64,000 nt of DNA, taken from positions 62,001-126,000 of the forward strand of contig JAAWCS010000015.1 in NCBI GenBank assembly GCA_022793375.1, read 5' to 3'. This DNA is from Lachnospiraceae bacterium (GTDB taxonomy: Bacteria > Bacillota > Clostridia > Lachnospirales > Lachnospiraceae). The notes under the pieces were generated by a model. The model was not told the DNA's origin. It searched no databases and saw only the letters and a list, made by a program, of their open reading frames with translations. Shown here piece by piece: positions 1-8,143 of the stretch (position 1 is its first letter; each line of letters starts with the position of its first letter). The position numbers and the translations under genes are program-made.

Positions 1-1
1 C

Positions 2-328
2 AATATGCTTCTTGGCTATCGCGATACCGACCGTGGGCATATTATTGAAAATATTGTGTTTTTGGAGTTAATCCGACGCGATTACCGTGTCTATATCGGA
101 AAAGTCGGCAACACGGAAGTCGATTTCGTAGCGGAAAAACCCAACGATAAGCTGTACATCCAGGTAACGGAAAGCATGCAGGCACCGGAAACCCGTGAGC
201 GGGAACTCAGGCCGCTGCAGGCAATCCCTGATAACTATGAAAAAATAATCTTATCGATGGACAGAAGCTATATTAACTCCTATAATGGCATCAAATCCCT
301 GTATTTAATTGATTGGCTTCTTTCCTAA
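2..328 (+). CDS. AAA-type ATPase, DUF4143 C-terminal part (5' end outside window)
   Basis: The reading frame is already open at base 2, so only the last 109 or so residues are present. The segment around HIIENIVFLELIRRDYRV, followed by GNTEVDFVAEK and a conserved IQVTES strand, matches the C-terminal DUF4143 (restriction-endonuclease-like fold) domain of the large ATPase family that pairs an N-terminal AAA domain with DUF4143. The GxxEVDFVAE stretch resembles the D...E-x-K part of a PD-(D/E)xK core. These proteins are common in gut Firmicutes and their function is not known. The gene ends in TAA at 326-328, which also begins a dispersed repeat. Confidence 0.8.
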   Translation, partial: NMLLGYRDTDRGHIIENIVFLELIRRDYRVYIGKVGNTEVDFVAEKPNDKLYIQVTESMQAPETRERELRPLQAIPDNYEKIILSMDRSYINSYNGIKSLYLIDWLLS

Positions 329-375
329 ACCTACATGCGCCGCTGGCGCAGCGCACCATCAAGGCATGAAAGCCC
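326..375. repeat. dispersed intergenic repeat, copy 1
   Basis: The roughly 50-base stretch beginning TAAACCTACATGCGCCG and ending in AAGGCATGAAAGCC closely matches 19006-19055 (same start, same GGCATGAAAGCC end, GC-rich variable middle). Both copies are intergenic. No function is evident. Confidence 0.55.
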
Positions 376-391
376 ACTCAAACGCCAAAGA

Positions 392-427
392 GACGGCCAC
401 AGCGCGCCGCCCGCCCCTGTGACCGTC
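392..427. terminator. hairpin between convergent genes
   Basis: Inverted repeat GACGGCCACAG (392-402) with CTGTGACCGTC (417-427), one mismatch. It lies between the convergent ends of the ATPase gene and yjjW and is followed by a pyrimidine-rich stretch on the + strand. It could serve as a bidirectional terminator; the T-tract is weak. Confidence 0.45.
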
Positions 428-435
428 CCTCTTCT

Positions 436-1272
436 TTACACAATCCGAATTTTCTCATATCCGCACGATGCCGCCAGCCGCAAAAGCCCCTCCATATAAG
501 GAAGCCCCGGCGCGGGCGTCTGCGCGAGTTCTCCGCGCACGCCCACCGGCCGGAAACGGATCAGCTTCAAAAGCGTCTTTTGGCGAATCTCCTGCGGCAG
601 CAGGCGGGCCGTTTCACGGATCACCTGTTCGGCGTCCACATACCCTTTAAGACAGACAATCCGCAGCTCCTCCAGCTTATCCATCTCAGAAAGACGGCGC
701 AGATTTTCTTTAACAACTTCATTTTGTCCCCCGGTCAGGCGATGAAAATACCCTTCCTCCCAGGCCTTTACATCCAGCATCACGCCGTCGCAGACTTCCA
801 TCACCGGTTCCTTCCACAAAGGAACCGTCCCGTTGCTGTCCATCAGACAGCCAAGCCCCACGGCCCGGCAGCGCTCAAACAGTTCCCGCACAAACGGCAG
901 ATACAGCGAGCACTCGCCGCCCGATACCGTAATCCCGCGGATAAAGGGGCGGTTGCGGTCGATTTCGCGAAACACCTCCTCGGCGCTTCGCCAGACTACC
1001 TTCGGCGAACTGTAATGCGGGCAGACATGGATGCAGGTATCACATTTCGTACAAAGAGCCGCATCCCAGGCGACCGTTCCCTCCTGCAGGGACAGCGCCC
1101 CGGCCGGGCACTGCTCTACGCAGATGCCGCAGCCGCTGCACAAACGCTGTGTCTCGGGGTTGTGGCAATATCGGCAGCCGATATTGCAGCCCTGCAAAAA
1201 CACAATGCTGCGGTTGCCCGGGCCGTCGACCAGCGTATGCTCCAGAATGCGGTTCACCGGCGCACTACTCAT
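436..1272 (-). CDS. yjjW: YjjW family glycyl radical enzyme activase
   Basis: Radical SAM activating enzyme, 278 residues. The radical SAM cluster motif is C29-x3-C33-x2-C36 (in QGCNIGCRYCHNP), followed by a ferredoxin-like insert with two Cys-rich 4Fe-4S motifs (CSGCGICVEQCP and CTKCDTCIHVCP). SGGE follows further on, as in pyruvate formate-lyase activases. By family knowledge it abstracts a hydrogen from the glycine of its partner to create the glycyl radical. It overlaps the 3' end of yjjI by 8 bases, so the two are translationally coupled and the partner is clearly YjjI. The physiological substrate of the pair is unknown. Confidence 0.92.
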   Translation of the reverse strand: MSSAPVNRILEHTLVDGPGNRSIVFLQGCNIGCRYCHNPETQRLCSGCGICVEQCPAGALSLQEGTVAWDAALCTKCDTCIHVCPHYSSPKVVWRSAEEVFREIDRNRPFIRGITVSGGECSLYLPFVRELFERCRAVGLGCLMDSNGTVPLWKEPVMEVCDGVMLDVKAWEEGYFHRLTGGQNEVVKENLRRLSEMDKLEELRIVCLKGYVDAEQVIRETARLLPQEIRQKTLLKLIRFRPVGVRGELAQTPAPGLPYMEGLLRLAASCGYEKIRIV

Positions 1273-2779
1273 TCGAGCGCACCTTTCTCTCGCCCAGCCG
1301 GTTTAACTTATAATTGCTGCTGCCGTTCTGGATCGTATCCTGCAAGACCACCTCGCCCTGGTCAAACTTTTCGATGTCGCTGCGCTTGACCAGATAGCCC
1401 GTGATCCGCACCAGATCGCTGTCCGACTGGTAGATTGCCATGTACTTATCCCCCTCGGCAAATGCGCCCTTGACAATATCCAGCACAGCCGCCGGGTTGT
1501 TCTTCGCCGTCACCTCAAAGGGGAAGATATCCGAGCAGCCCGTGGGGAAAAACTTGTGGAAACGCGCGCTGTGACGCAGATGGTCATACAGGCTTTCCGG
1601 CTCATCGCCCACCACGATACGCACGCCGGAAGTCACGCCGGCATCGGTGGACAGCCCGGCCTGGGCATGCAGCAGATAATGCCCGCCCGACACCTCGCAG
1701 TAACGCGCCGGATAAGATGCCGCAAAGTCCGCGATCACCGTCATAATCCGTTCCGCCAGATCGTCGGCCTCCGGATCGTTGCCGTAGCGCTTGCCGCTGT
1801 CTCTCAGCAGATAGTTGACGCCGTCGCAGAGTCCGGCCACGCCGAACATCCCCGTGAAATTCTCGCGCTCAATCAGTCCTTCCTTTGCCAGGAAGGAGCT
1901 TTCAAAGAAGCCTGACTCCTCCACCAAAAAGCGGATTCGCTCATCCATATACTGCCCCAGCCCCAGAAGCGCATCCGGCAGCACCTCGTTTAAAAATTGT
2001 TCCGTGCTCTCTGCCATCCGCGCCAGACGCGGGATCACGACCCTTGAAAGGATGTAGGAACCGCCGCGCAGCGGCAGCACATTGTAGCAGCTTGACACGC
2101 CGTAATCCCAGTAGGTATCCTTGTGCGCCTGGTGATTGGCAATCGCCGGATTCGCACAGGCCAGCGCGCAGAGAATCGCCTGCTCCATCAGGGAATCGGG
2201 CGTCTCGTCGCGGTCATACTTGATCGTAAAGTTGGGCACCGCGTTTTTCAGCTCCTGCTCGCATTCCAGCAAAAGCCGCGTGGCCCGCAGGTCCTTCGGC
2301 CCCAGGTTGGCGTGGCAGTAGCCGTCGGCAATCGTGCGGTCGATATAATTTAAAAACAGCTTGAACTTCGCCTTGATCTCCTCATCGGAAAGCCCGTCCA
2401 GGAAAGGCTCAAACAGCGTATCCAGATTCCCGATATAGACCGGCATTGTCGTGATCGAGGGCACATGATAATAGAGGGTAATCAGCGCAAAGACCGCTTC
2501 GTCCAACGTCTTAGGCGGCGCAATCTTCAAAAACTCGCTGCCCTGCTTCATAAACCGCTCGTAATCCACCATCACATAGCGCGGCCGGTAAGGTGCATTG
2601 CCCTCGTTCATATCGCACAGGGCCCGGCTCTCAAAATATTTGACAAACCGCTCGGGCAGCCGCAGCACCTCCAAGCTGTTCTCGGCCTGTCTGGCCAGCT
2701 GGATCAGCTTTTGATGATAGGTCAGCCGCTTCGATGTCAATATCTCATACGTTTCCTGTGCAAGCGCTTCTCTGTCCAT
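1265..2779 (-). CDS. yjjI: YjjI family glycyl radical enzyme (DUF3029)
   Basis: A 504-residue protein of the short YjjI subgroup of glycyl radical enzymes. The C-terminal glycyl radical loop is recognisable as DLVRITGYLVKRSD, with the radical Gly near residue 461. A candidate thiyl-radical cysteine is C231 in YGVSSCYNVLP. The gene starts one base after the GntR stop with an AAGGAGATTAAA Shine-Dalgarno region and is followed by its activase. YjjI is related in fold to pyruvate formate-lyase and ribonucleotide reductase III but its reaction has not been established; expression under a GntR/FCD regulator suggests a catabolic, inducible anaerobic reaction (inference). Confidence 0.92.
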   Translation of the reverse strand: MDREALAQETYEILTSKRLTYHQKLIQLARQAENSLEVLRLPERFVKYFESRALCDMNEGNAPYRPRYVMVDYERFMKQGSEFLKIAPPKTLDEAVFALITLYYHVPSITTMPVYIGNLDTLFEPFLDGLSDEEIKAKFKLFLNYIDRTIADGYCHANLGPKDLRATRLLLECEQELKNAVPNFTIKYDRDETPDSLMEQAILCALACANPAIANHQAHKDTYWDYGVSSCYNVLPLRGGSYILSRVVIPRLARMAESTEQFLNEVLPDALLGLGQYMDERIRFLVEESGFFESSFLAKEGLIERENFTGMFGVAGLCDGVNYLLRDSGKRYGNDPEADDLAERIMTVIADFAASYPARYCEVSGGHYLLHAQAGLSTDAGVTSGVRIVVGDEPESLYDHLRHSARFHKFFPTGCSDIFPFEVTAKNNPAAVLDIVKGAFAEGDKYMAIYQSDSDLVRITGYLVKRSDIEKFDQGEVVLQDTIQNGSSNYKLNRLGERKVRSNE

Positions 2780-2780
2780 T

Positions 2781-3461
2781 TTAATCTCCTTCTTTCTTTT
2801 TTGCCTTCAGCCGCCGGATCGACTCTTCCATCGCCTTACGCGCATAAATGGACGCCACCTCGCCGTTGCGCTCCCGGATCGCCCCCAGCATCTTGCCGTG
2901 GTAGTAGATGGCATTCTCCGGCCCGACGTTGCTGTACATCGATTTCTGGTTGCTGATAAAAATATCCATGAAAATCCCTGAGATCTGTATCATCAACGGA
3001 TTGCGCGTACCATTGGCAATTATATCGTGGAACTCCTGATCCAGCTTGTGGAACGCCTCATCGTTATCCTTTGAGCCCACCATCTCAGCAAAATTCTTCT
3101 GCAGGGCAGCGACCTCCTCGTCGGTCGCATACTCGGTGAACAGTTTCACGCTGTAGGAATCAAACATCCGCCGAAACTCCTGGATTTTCAGCATAAACTC
3201 CTCGTCAAAGCCAAAAATCGAAGCGCTTAACAGCGACCTATTTTCCTGCTTTTCCACGTATGTTCCCGAACCCTGCACCTTATGTAACACCGACATGGTA
3301 ACCAGACGTTCAATCGCCTGGCGGACGGCGACGCGGCTTACGCCGATCTGCTCCACCAGCTGCGTTTCCGTTGCGATCTTGTCGCCCGGTTTCCAGATAC
3401 CCGAGCGGATTTTTTCTACAATATATGAGTATGCGCGATCCGATGCCTGATTGATATACAT
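2781..3461 (-). CDS. GntR family regulator, FadR/FCD subfamily
   Basis: About 226 residues with an N-terminal winged helix (IVEKIRSGIWKPGDKI, then SRVAVRQAIERL recognition helix) and a C-terminal all-helical FCD ligand domain (residues 80-215; FHKLDQEFHDIIANGTRN carries the typical metal/ligand His-Asp pattern). The frame is open further upstream, but the ATG at 3461 has a strong AGGAGGGG site 5 bases away and aligns with the family start. It is the first gene of the yjjI-yjjW transcript and probably controls it in response to a small carboxylate-like ligand (inference). A TGGTAATACCG sequence upstream resembles the FadR-family operator. Confidence 0.9.
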   Translation of the reverse strand: MYINQASDRAYSYIVEKIRSGIWKPGDKIATETQLVEQIGVSRVAVRQAIERLVTMSVLHKVQGSGTYVEKQENRSLLSASIFGFDEEFMLKIQEFRRMFDSYSVKLFTEYATDEEVAALQKNFAEMVGSKDNDEAFHKLDQEFHDIIANGTRNPLMIQISGIFMDIFISNQKSMYSNVGPENAIYYHGKMLGAIRERNGEVASIYARKAMEESIRRLKAKKKEGD

Positions 3462-3533
3462 ATTTCCCCTCCTGAATGCCGGTTCTTTACCGACTATTCC
3501 CGGCCATGCCGCCTGAGACGGCACTGCTTTCTT

Positions 3534-3544
3534 TGGTAATACCG
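3534..3544. promoter_or_regulatory. candidate GntR/FCD operator
   Basis: TGGTAATACCG fits the TGGTnnnACCA consensus of FadR/FCD-type GntR regulators except for the last base. It lies in the leader between the gntR promoter and gntR, as expected for autoregulation of the gntR-yjjI-yjjW operon. Confidence 0.4.
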
Positions 3545-3607
3545 CCTGAAACCATACTGCGCCGCCCCCGCACGGCATGGCCGGATCATTTTCCTTATGA
3601 CAAGACG

Positions 3608-3636
3608 ATTATACGCGAAAGGAAAGGGAAATGCAA
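3608..3636 (-). promoter_or_regulatory. sigma-A promoter for gntR-yjjI-yjjW
   Basis: On the minus strand TTGCAT (3636-3631), 17-base spacer, TATAAT (3613-3608). It lies about 150 bases upstream of the gntR start and is the only strong promoter-like sequence in this gap. Confidence 0.7.
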
Positions 3637-3677
3637 ATGTTTTGCCAACTTTTGTTTACGTCTCTTAAACAGCCGTT

Positions 3678-4478
3678 TTAGAGACACGCTTCCCGGAGCC
3701 GCCCGATAAACGCCTGCACGCATCGATCCCAGTACTCCCAGTCATGCAGGCCGTGGCCGCCAAAGAACTCTGCCTCAAATCCGCAGTCTTTCAGCGTATC
3801 ATACAGCTCCCGGTTCATTCCGTAATTATTGGTATCCTCTTCGCCGCAGGCCACAAAGGCATACGGCTTTTCTTTACGCCCACGGCATTCCCCGGCCAGC
3901 ACCTTCAAGTCGTCGCGGCTGCCGGCCACGCGGTCGCTGCCGCCAAAGATCAGGTCATAGCGGAAAAAGCCAAACCCCATCTTCGTCATCAACGGCTCCA
4001 GCCGCCCCGGATCAACGGCTCCCGAGAAATCCCCGAACGCCGCGTAGCGGTCAGGCCGGCCCAGCGCGCATTTGCTCGCGCCGTAGCCGCCCATCGACGG
4101 CCCGGCCACAAAGCGTTTGGAACGTTCCCGCGCCACCGGAAAGGTATATTCCACAAAGCGGGGCAGTTCCTCCGTTATATAGTCGTAGTACCTAAGCCCA
4201 TAGAGGGCGTTGCTGTAAAACCCGTTCTGCCCGGACGGCATCACGACCGCCAGGCCCGCGCTTTCCGCATAACGCTCAATATTGGTATGGCGCAGCCACA
4301 TCGTATAATCGTCCAGCGCCCCGTGAAGCAGGTACAGCACCGGAATGCTGCGCTTATCATACACCTCCGAAAGCTCGTGGAAGAAATGGTCGTTGTCGGC
4401 CATCGAGGGCAGCAGCACATTGACGTCCACATGGTTTTTAAGCGTCTTTGAATAAAAATTGCAATGGCTCAGGATCAT
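3678..4478 (-). CDS. alpha/beta hydrolase, esterase family (EstA/tributyrin esterase type)
   Basis: A 266-residue putative esterase. It shows LLHGALDDYTMW (oxyanion-hole HG strand), the nucleophile elbow GPSMGGYG with Ser128, a late acid in CGEEDTNN and a catalytic His in HGLHDWEYW. No signal peptide, so it is cytoplasmic. The ATG overlaps the stop of the upstream permease gene (ATGA) and so it is the last gene of the BMP transporter operon. It may release a nucleoside or sugar from an acylated substrate brought in by the transporter (inference), but members of this family hydrolyse many simple esters. Confidence 0.85.
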   Translation of the reverse strand: MILSHCNFYSKTLKNHVDVNVLLPSMADNDHFFHELSEVYDKRSIPVLYLLHGALDDYTMWLRHTNIERYAESAGLAVVMPSGQNGFYSNALYGLRYYDYITEELPRFVEYTFPVARERSKRFVAGPSMGGYGASKCALGRPDRYAAFGDFSGAVDPGRLEPLMTKMGFGFFRYDLIFGGSDRVAGSRDDLKVLAGECRGRKEKPYAFVACGEEDTNNYGMNRELYDTLKDCGFEAEFFGGHGLHDWEYWDRCVQAFIGRLREACL

Positions 4479-5440
4479 GCTTTCTCTCCCTCCGCCGCCC
4501 GCGCCTTCTCCAGCACGGCCTTCGACCGCTTCTGGCTGCTCTTCTGCGCGCCGTAGCCAAAGAAGCCCAGGCCAATCAGCGTCGCCACATACGGCATGGC
4601 CTGAATGATCTCCGACGGCATGTTCAGCGTCTGCAAAACGTTGGCCAGCGCCGTCACCGCCCCGAAGGCCAGCGAAGCCAAGAGACTCGGCAGAGGCAGC
4701 GCCGCGCCCAGATTCTGGGCCGCAATCGACATAAAGCCGCGCCCGGCCATCATATCGCGCGAAAACCAGCTCAGATAGCCCATCGACATATAAGCCCCTG
4801 CCAGCGAAGCCACAACCGCGCTGATCGCCAGCGTGATGAAACGGATTTTCAGTACATTGATGCCGACCGAAGCCGCCGCGTTCGGATTCTCGCCCACCGT
4901 GCGGATGCGCAGCCCCAAAGGTGTGCGGAAAATAATCACATACGTCAAAAATACGATCAAAAACGCCGCGTAAGTCAGCGCATTATGCCCGGAAAGGATC
5001 GTCCCCAGCACCGGGATATCCTTTATAAGCGGGATATCGATGTTCGGCACCACCAGCGAGGGCAGCGAACTGGAGGTACCCTTGTCCTGCACCAGCAGAT
5101 AGAGGGCAAAGACCGTCCCCGCCGAAGCAAAGGTGTTGAGCGCGATGCCCGTCAATGTCCGGTCGGAATTTAAGACCAGGTTAAAATATCCCAGCAGCAT
5201 CGAAATCAGCAGGCCGCCGGCAACCGCCCCCAGCAGTCCCAGCAGCACGCTCTGGGTCACCGCGCTGGTCAGCATACCGAAAAACGCCGCCGAAAGCATA
5301 ATTCCCTCAAACGCGATATGCAGCATGCCGCCGCGGTTGCAGATCAAAGCCGCCATCGAACCCAGGATCAGGGGCGTCGAAACACGGATGACCGAAAACA
5401 GGAACTCCGGCGTGAAAATCGCCGCAAATATTTTATCCAT
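4475..5440 (-). CDS. ABC transporter permease, BMP/nucleoside type (second subunit)
   Basis: A 321-residue multi-spanning protein of the BPD_transp_2 family, with the family signature IRTVGENPNAAASVGI in a cytoplasmic loop and about eight to ten hydrophobic helices. It resembles the shorter permease of BmpA-NupABC and YufOPQ nucleoside importers. It starts 3 bases after the first permease gene ends. Its substrate is inferred from the BMP lipoprotein upstream and the divergent uridine phosphorylase. Confidence 0.9.
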   Translation of the reverse strand: MDKIFAAIFTPEFLFSVIRVSTPLILGSMAALICNRGGMLHIAFEGIMLSAAFFGMLTSAVTQSVLLGLLGAVAGGLLISMLLGYFNLVLNSDRTLTGIALNTFASAGTVFALYLLVQDKGTSSSLPSLVVPNIDIPLIKDIPVLGTILSGHNALTYAAFLIVFLTYVIIFRTPLGLRIRTVGENPNAAASVGINVLKIRFITLAISAVVASLAGAYMSMGYLSWFSRDMMAGRGFMSIAAQNLGAALPLPSLLASLAFGAVTALANVLQTLNMPSEIIQAMPYVATLIGLGFFGYGAQKSSQKRSKAVLEKARAAEGEKA

Positions 5441-5443
5441 ACC

Positions 5444-6520
5444 TTACGCCTCCCCCTTTCCTTCCAGCTCTTTCTGAGCCGCCGCTACAATTCGTTTATG
5501 TTTCATCTTGTAGAGGAACCGCTCCGCTACAATCATAATTACGATCACGCTGATCATGATGTTAGCCAGCTCCACCGGCACGTCGCTGCTGCGCTGCATG
5601 CAGTCGGCGCCCACGCGGATGTAGGCCAGGAACAGGGCCGCCAGCGGCAGCGCTTTCGGATTATTGGCCGCCATAATGCCGATCATAATCCCGTCAAATC
5701 CATGATTGGTCAGCGCCTGGTACTGGAATCTCTTGTACATGCCCAGCACCTCGACCGCGCCTCCCATGCCGGCGAGGAAACCGCCGATTAACTGCGCCTT
5801 GGTAATGACCTTATTCACCTGGATACCCGAATAGCGGGCAAAATCGACATTGCGTCCCACGGTACGGATTTCATAGCCGGCCTTGCTCCGGTTCAGATAG
5901 AGGTATCCGCCGACCAGGACCACAATTCCGATCAGAATCCCGTAATGGATTCCCGTTCCGGGGATCATCTCCCCGATCCGCGAAGTCTCCGCAAAACGCC
6001 AGGAAGCCAGAAACCCGGCGCCCGGATCGCGGATCAGATGGTTGACGACAAACAGGCCCACGTACAGGCACATGTTGTTGACCATGATCGAACTAACGAC
6101 CGGTTTGGCCTGATAACGGACAAAGAGAAACGCCGGAATCGCACAGGCCGCGGCGCCCGCCAGTCCGCCCGCAAGAAGGCACAGCACCGTATGGATGCCG
6201 GTCGGCAGCGAGACGCAGGTCGAAACGACGCTTGCTAACATCGCGCCGACAAAGAAGCCGCCCTCCACCGCCATGTTGGTCTGGTTCGCCGAAAAAATCA
6301 GGCACACGCCGGTTCCCACGAACAGCATCGGCGTTAAGTTGGTAATAATATTGCCGATCTTGCGCTTTGACCCCAGCGGCCCGAACACAAACTCGGAAAT
6401 CGTCTCCAGCGGGTTCTCGCTGATAAAGCAGATGATGATAAACGCCACGACAATCGCGATGCCGATTGCCAGAAGGGTTCTCAGAACCTGAAACTGTTTT
6501 TCTATGTTTTTCGTATTCAA
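5444..6520 (-). CDS. ABC transporter permease, BMP/nucleoside type (first subunit)
   Basis: A 358-residue membrane protein, also BPD_transp_2 family, with the loop motif IRTVGRNVDFARYSGI and many hydrophobic segments. It forms the membrane channel with the following permease. Its ATG overlaps the end of the ATPase gene by 4 bases (ATGA type), so the two are translationally coupled. The size difference between the two permeases (358 and 321 residues) is the usual pattern in nucleoside ABC importers. Confidence 0.9.
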   Translation of the reverse strand: MNTKNIEKQFQVLRTLLAIGIAIVVAFIIICFISENPLETISEFVFGPLGSKRKIGNIITNLTPMLFVGTGVCLIFSANQTNMAVEGGFFVGAMLASVVSTCVSLPTGIHTVLCLLAGGLAGAAACAIPAFLFVRYQAKPVVSSIMVNNMCLYVGLFVVNHLIRDPGAGFLASWRFAETSRIGEMIPGTGIHYGILIGIVVLVGGYLYLNRSKAGYEIRTVGRNVDFARYSGIQVNKVITKAQLIGGFLAGMGGAVEVLGMYKRFQYQALTNHGFDGIMIGIMAANNPKALPLAALFLAYIRVGADCMQRSSDVPVELANIMISVIVIMIVAERFLYKMKHKRIVAAAQKELEGKGEA

Positions 6521-8067
6521 CAGGACGCCCTCCTTATCTCCTCGGGGGCCATCTGTTTCAGACCCAGCATGTACAGGCCCATATCCTCCTCCGTCACCTC
6601 CGAAGCATCTTCAAAATAGGCGGAAATCCGGCCGTTGCTCATCACGATCAGCCGGTCGCTCACCTCCATCACCTCGCTCAAATCGGCGGAAATCAACAGC
6701 ACCGCCGCGCCGTGGTCCCTAAGCTCCACCAGCTTGTTGCGAAGGAACATACTGGCGCCGATGTCGATGCCGCGCGTCGGCTGATTGGCGATAATCAGGT
6801 CAGCCCCGCTCGTAAATTCCCGCGCCGCCACGACCTTCTGCATGTTGCCGCCGCTTAACATACGGATCGGCTGGTCTTTGCCGTCGCATTTTACATTGAA
6901 CTTTTCGATCAGGTCCTCTGCCAGGTCGGAAATCTTTTTCTCGTCCAGCAAAAGGCCCTTCTGGAATTCCTTTTTATAATAACGGTCGGAAATCATGTTC
7001 TCGGCGATCGTCCCGTCGCCGACGATCCCGTAGGTCATACGGTCCTCCGAGATATGGGCCACGCCGTTTTCACGCAGCTGCCGCACAGTCATCTCACGGG
7101 CATTCTTGCCGTTTACCTCTACTTCGCCCTCGAAGGACCGGTCCATGCCGGAGATAATCTCCGAAATCTCGCTCTGCCCATTGCCCTCTACACCGGCAAT
7201 CCCCAGGATCACGCCGCGTGGAATCTGGAACGATACGTCTTTAAGCACCTGCTTGCCCAGCGCGTTTACCTTGTTGATGTGGGAAACCCGCAGCACACTG
7301 TCTTTTGCCTGCGCCTTCTCCTTGTCGATATCCAGGCGGACATCGCGCCCCACCATCATGCGAGAAATATCCTGCTCGGTTACGTTCTCCACATTTTCCA
7401 CGCCGATCGTGCGGCCGGCCCGCAGTACCGTAATGCGGTCGCAGAGTTCCTTTACTTCATTCAGCTTGTGGGAAATGAATACCACCGTATATCCCTGGTT
7501 CTTTAAATGCTTCAGCTCTACAAACAGCTCTTTCGTCTCCTGGGGCGTCAAAACGGCCGTAGGCTCGTCCAGAATCAGAATCTTTGCCCCGCGCACCAGC
7601 GCCTTTAAAATCTCTACCTTCTGTTTCAATCCTACCGACAAATCAACGACCCGGGCCTTAGGATCGACCTTCAGATTGTACTTCTCCGATGCTTCCCGGG
7701 CAATCTCCTCCGCCCGCGCCACATCGTAGAGCCCGTTCTTCTTAGGCTCCATGCCGATCACCAGATTATCCGCCACGCTCAAGGACGGCACCAGCATAAA
7801 ATGCTGATGCACCATGCCGATCCCATAACCGATCGCCACGGTCGGGTTGTCAATCTGCACTTCCTTGCCGTGCAAAAGAATCCTTCCTTCGTCCGGCTTC
7901 TCCGAACCGAAGAGCATTTTCATCAGCGTGCTCTTGCCGGCCCCGTTTTCTCCTACCAGGGCATGGATCTCCCCTTCATGGATCGAAAAGTTTACGTTTT
8001 TATTGGCTACAAAGCCGTTCGGGTAAACCTTCGTAATATTTTCCATGGACAAGATGTTTGCTTCCAT
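6517..8067 (-). CDS. ABC transporter ATP-binding protein, duplicated (sugar/nucleoside type)
   Basis: About 516 residues with two ATPase halves. The first has Walker A GENGAGKST, signature LSVGLKQKVEI and Walker B ILILDEPTAVL; the second has a degenerate Walker A (GVEGNGQSE), signature LSGGNMQKVV and LIIANQPTRGID. This asymmetry is typical of the RbsA/MglA/NupA class. The frame is open upstream to 8181, but that part overlaps the end of the lipoprotein gene and a hairpin; the ATG at 8067 has AGGA/GAGG just upstream and gives the normal family N-terminus. It energises nucleoside import with the two permeases. Confidence 0.92.
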   Translation of the reverse strand: MEANILSMENITKVYPNGFVANKNVNFSIHEGEIHALVGENGAGKSTLMKMLFGSEKPDEGRILLHGKEVQIDNPTVAIGYGIGMVHQHFMLVPSLSVADNLVIGMEPKKNGLYDVARAEEIAREASEKYNLKVDPKARVVDLSVGLKQKVEILKALVRGAKILILDEPTAVLTPQETKELFVELKHLKNQGYTVVFISHKLNEVKELCDRITVLRAGRTIGVENVENVTEQDISRMMVGRDVRLDIDKEKAQAKDSVLRVSHINKVNALGKQVLKDVSFQIPRGVILGIAGVEGNGQSEISEIISGMDRSFEGEVEVNGKNAREMTVRQLRENGVAHISEDRMTYGIVGDGTIAENMISDRYYKKEFQKGLLLDEKKISDLAEDLIEKFNVKCDGKDQPIRMLSGGNMQKVVAAREFTSGADLIIANQPTRGIDIGASMFLRNKLVELRDHGAAVLLISADLSEVMEVSDRLIVMSNGRISAYFEDASEVTEEDMGLYMLGLKQMAPEEIRRASC

Positions 8068-8098
8068 CCTCGTTCCTCCGTTTTTCTTCCAATCGACC

Positions 8099-8129
8099 GA
8101 CAGCCGCAGTGTCAGAGACTGCGGCTGTC
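8099..8129 (-). promoter_or_regulatory. intercistronic hairpin between lipoprotein and ATPase genes
   Basis: Perfect 12-base arms, GACAGCCGCAGT (8099-8110) and ACTGCGGCTGTC (8118-8129), with a 7-base loop. No T-run follows on the minus strand, so it is less likely a full terminator than an mRNA-stabilising or partial-termination element giving excess binding protein over transporter. Confidence 0.6.
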
Positions 8130-8143
8130 TTTGTGGTTTCGTT

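Noticed and set aside
8099..8129. Riboswitch in the nucleoside transporter operon
   Set aside because: The element is a single hairpin with no purine-riboswitch loop-loop or junction consensus.
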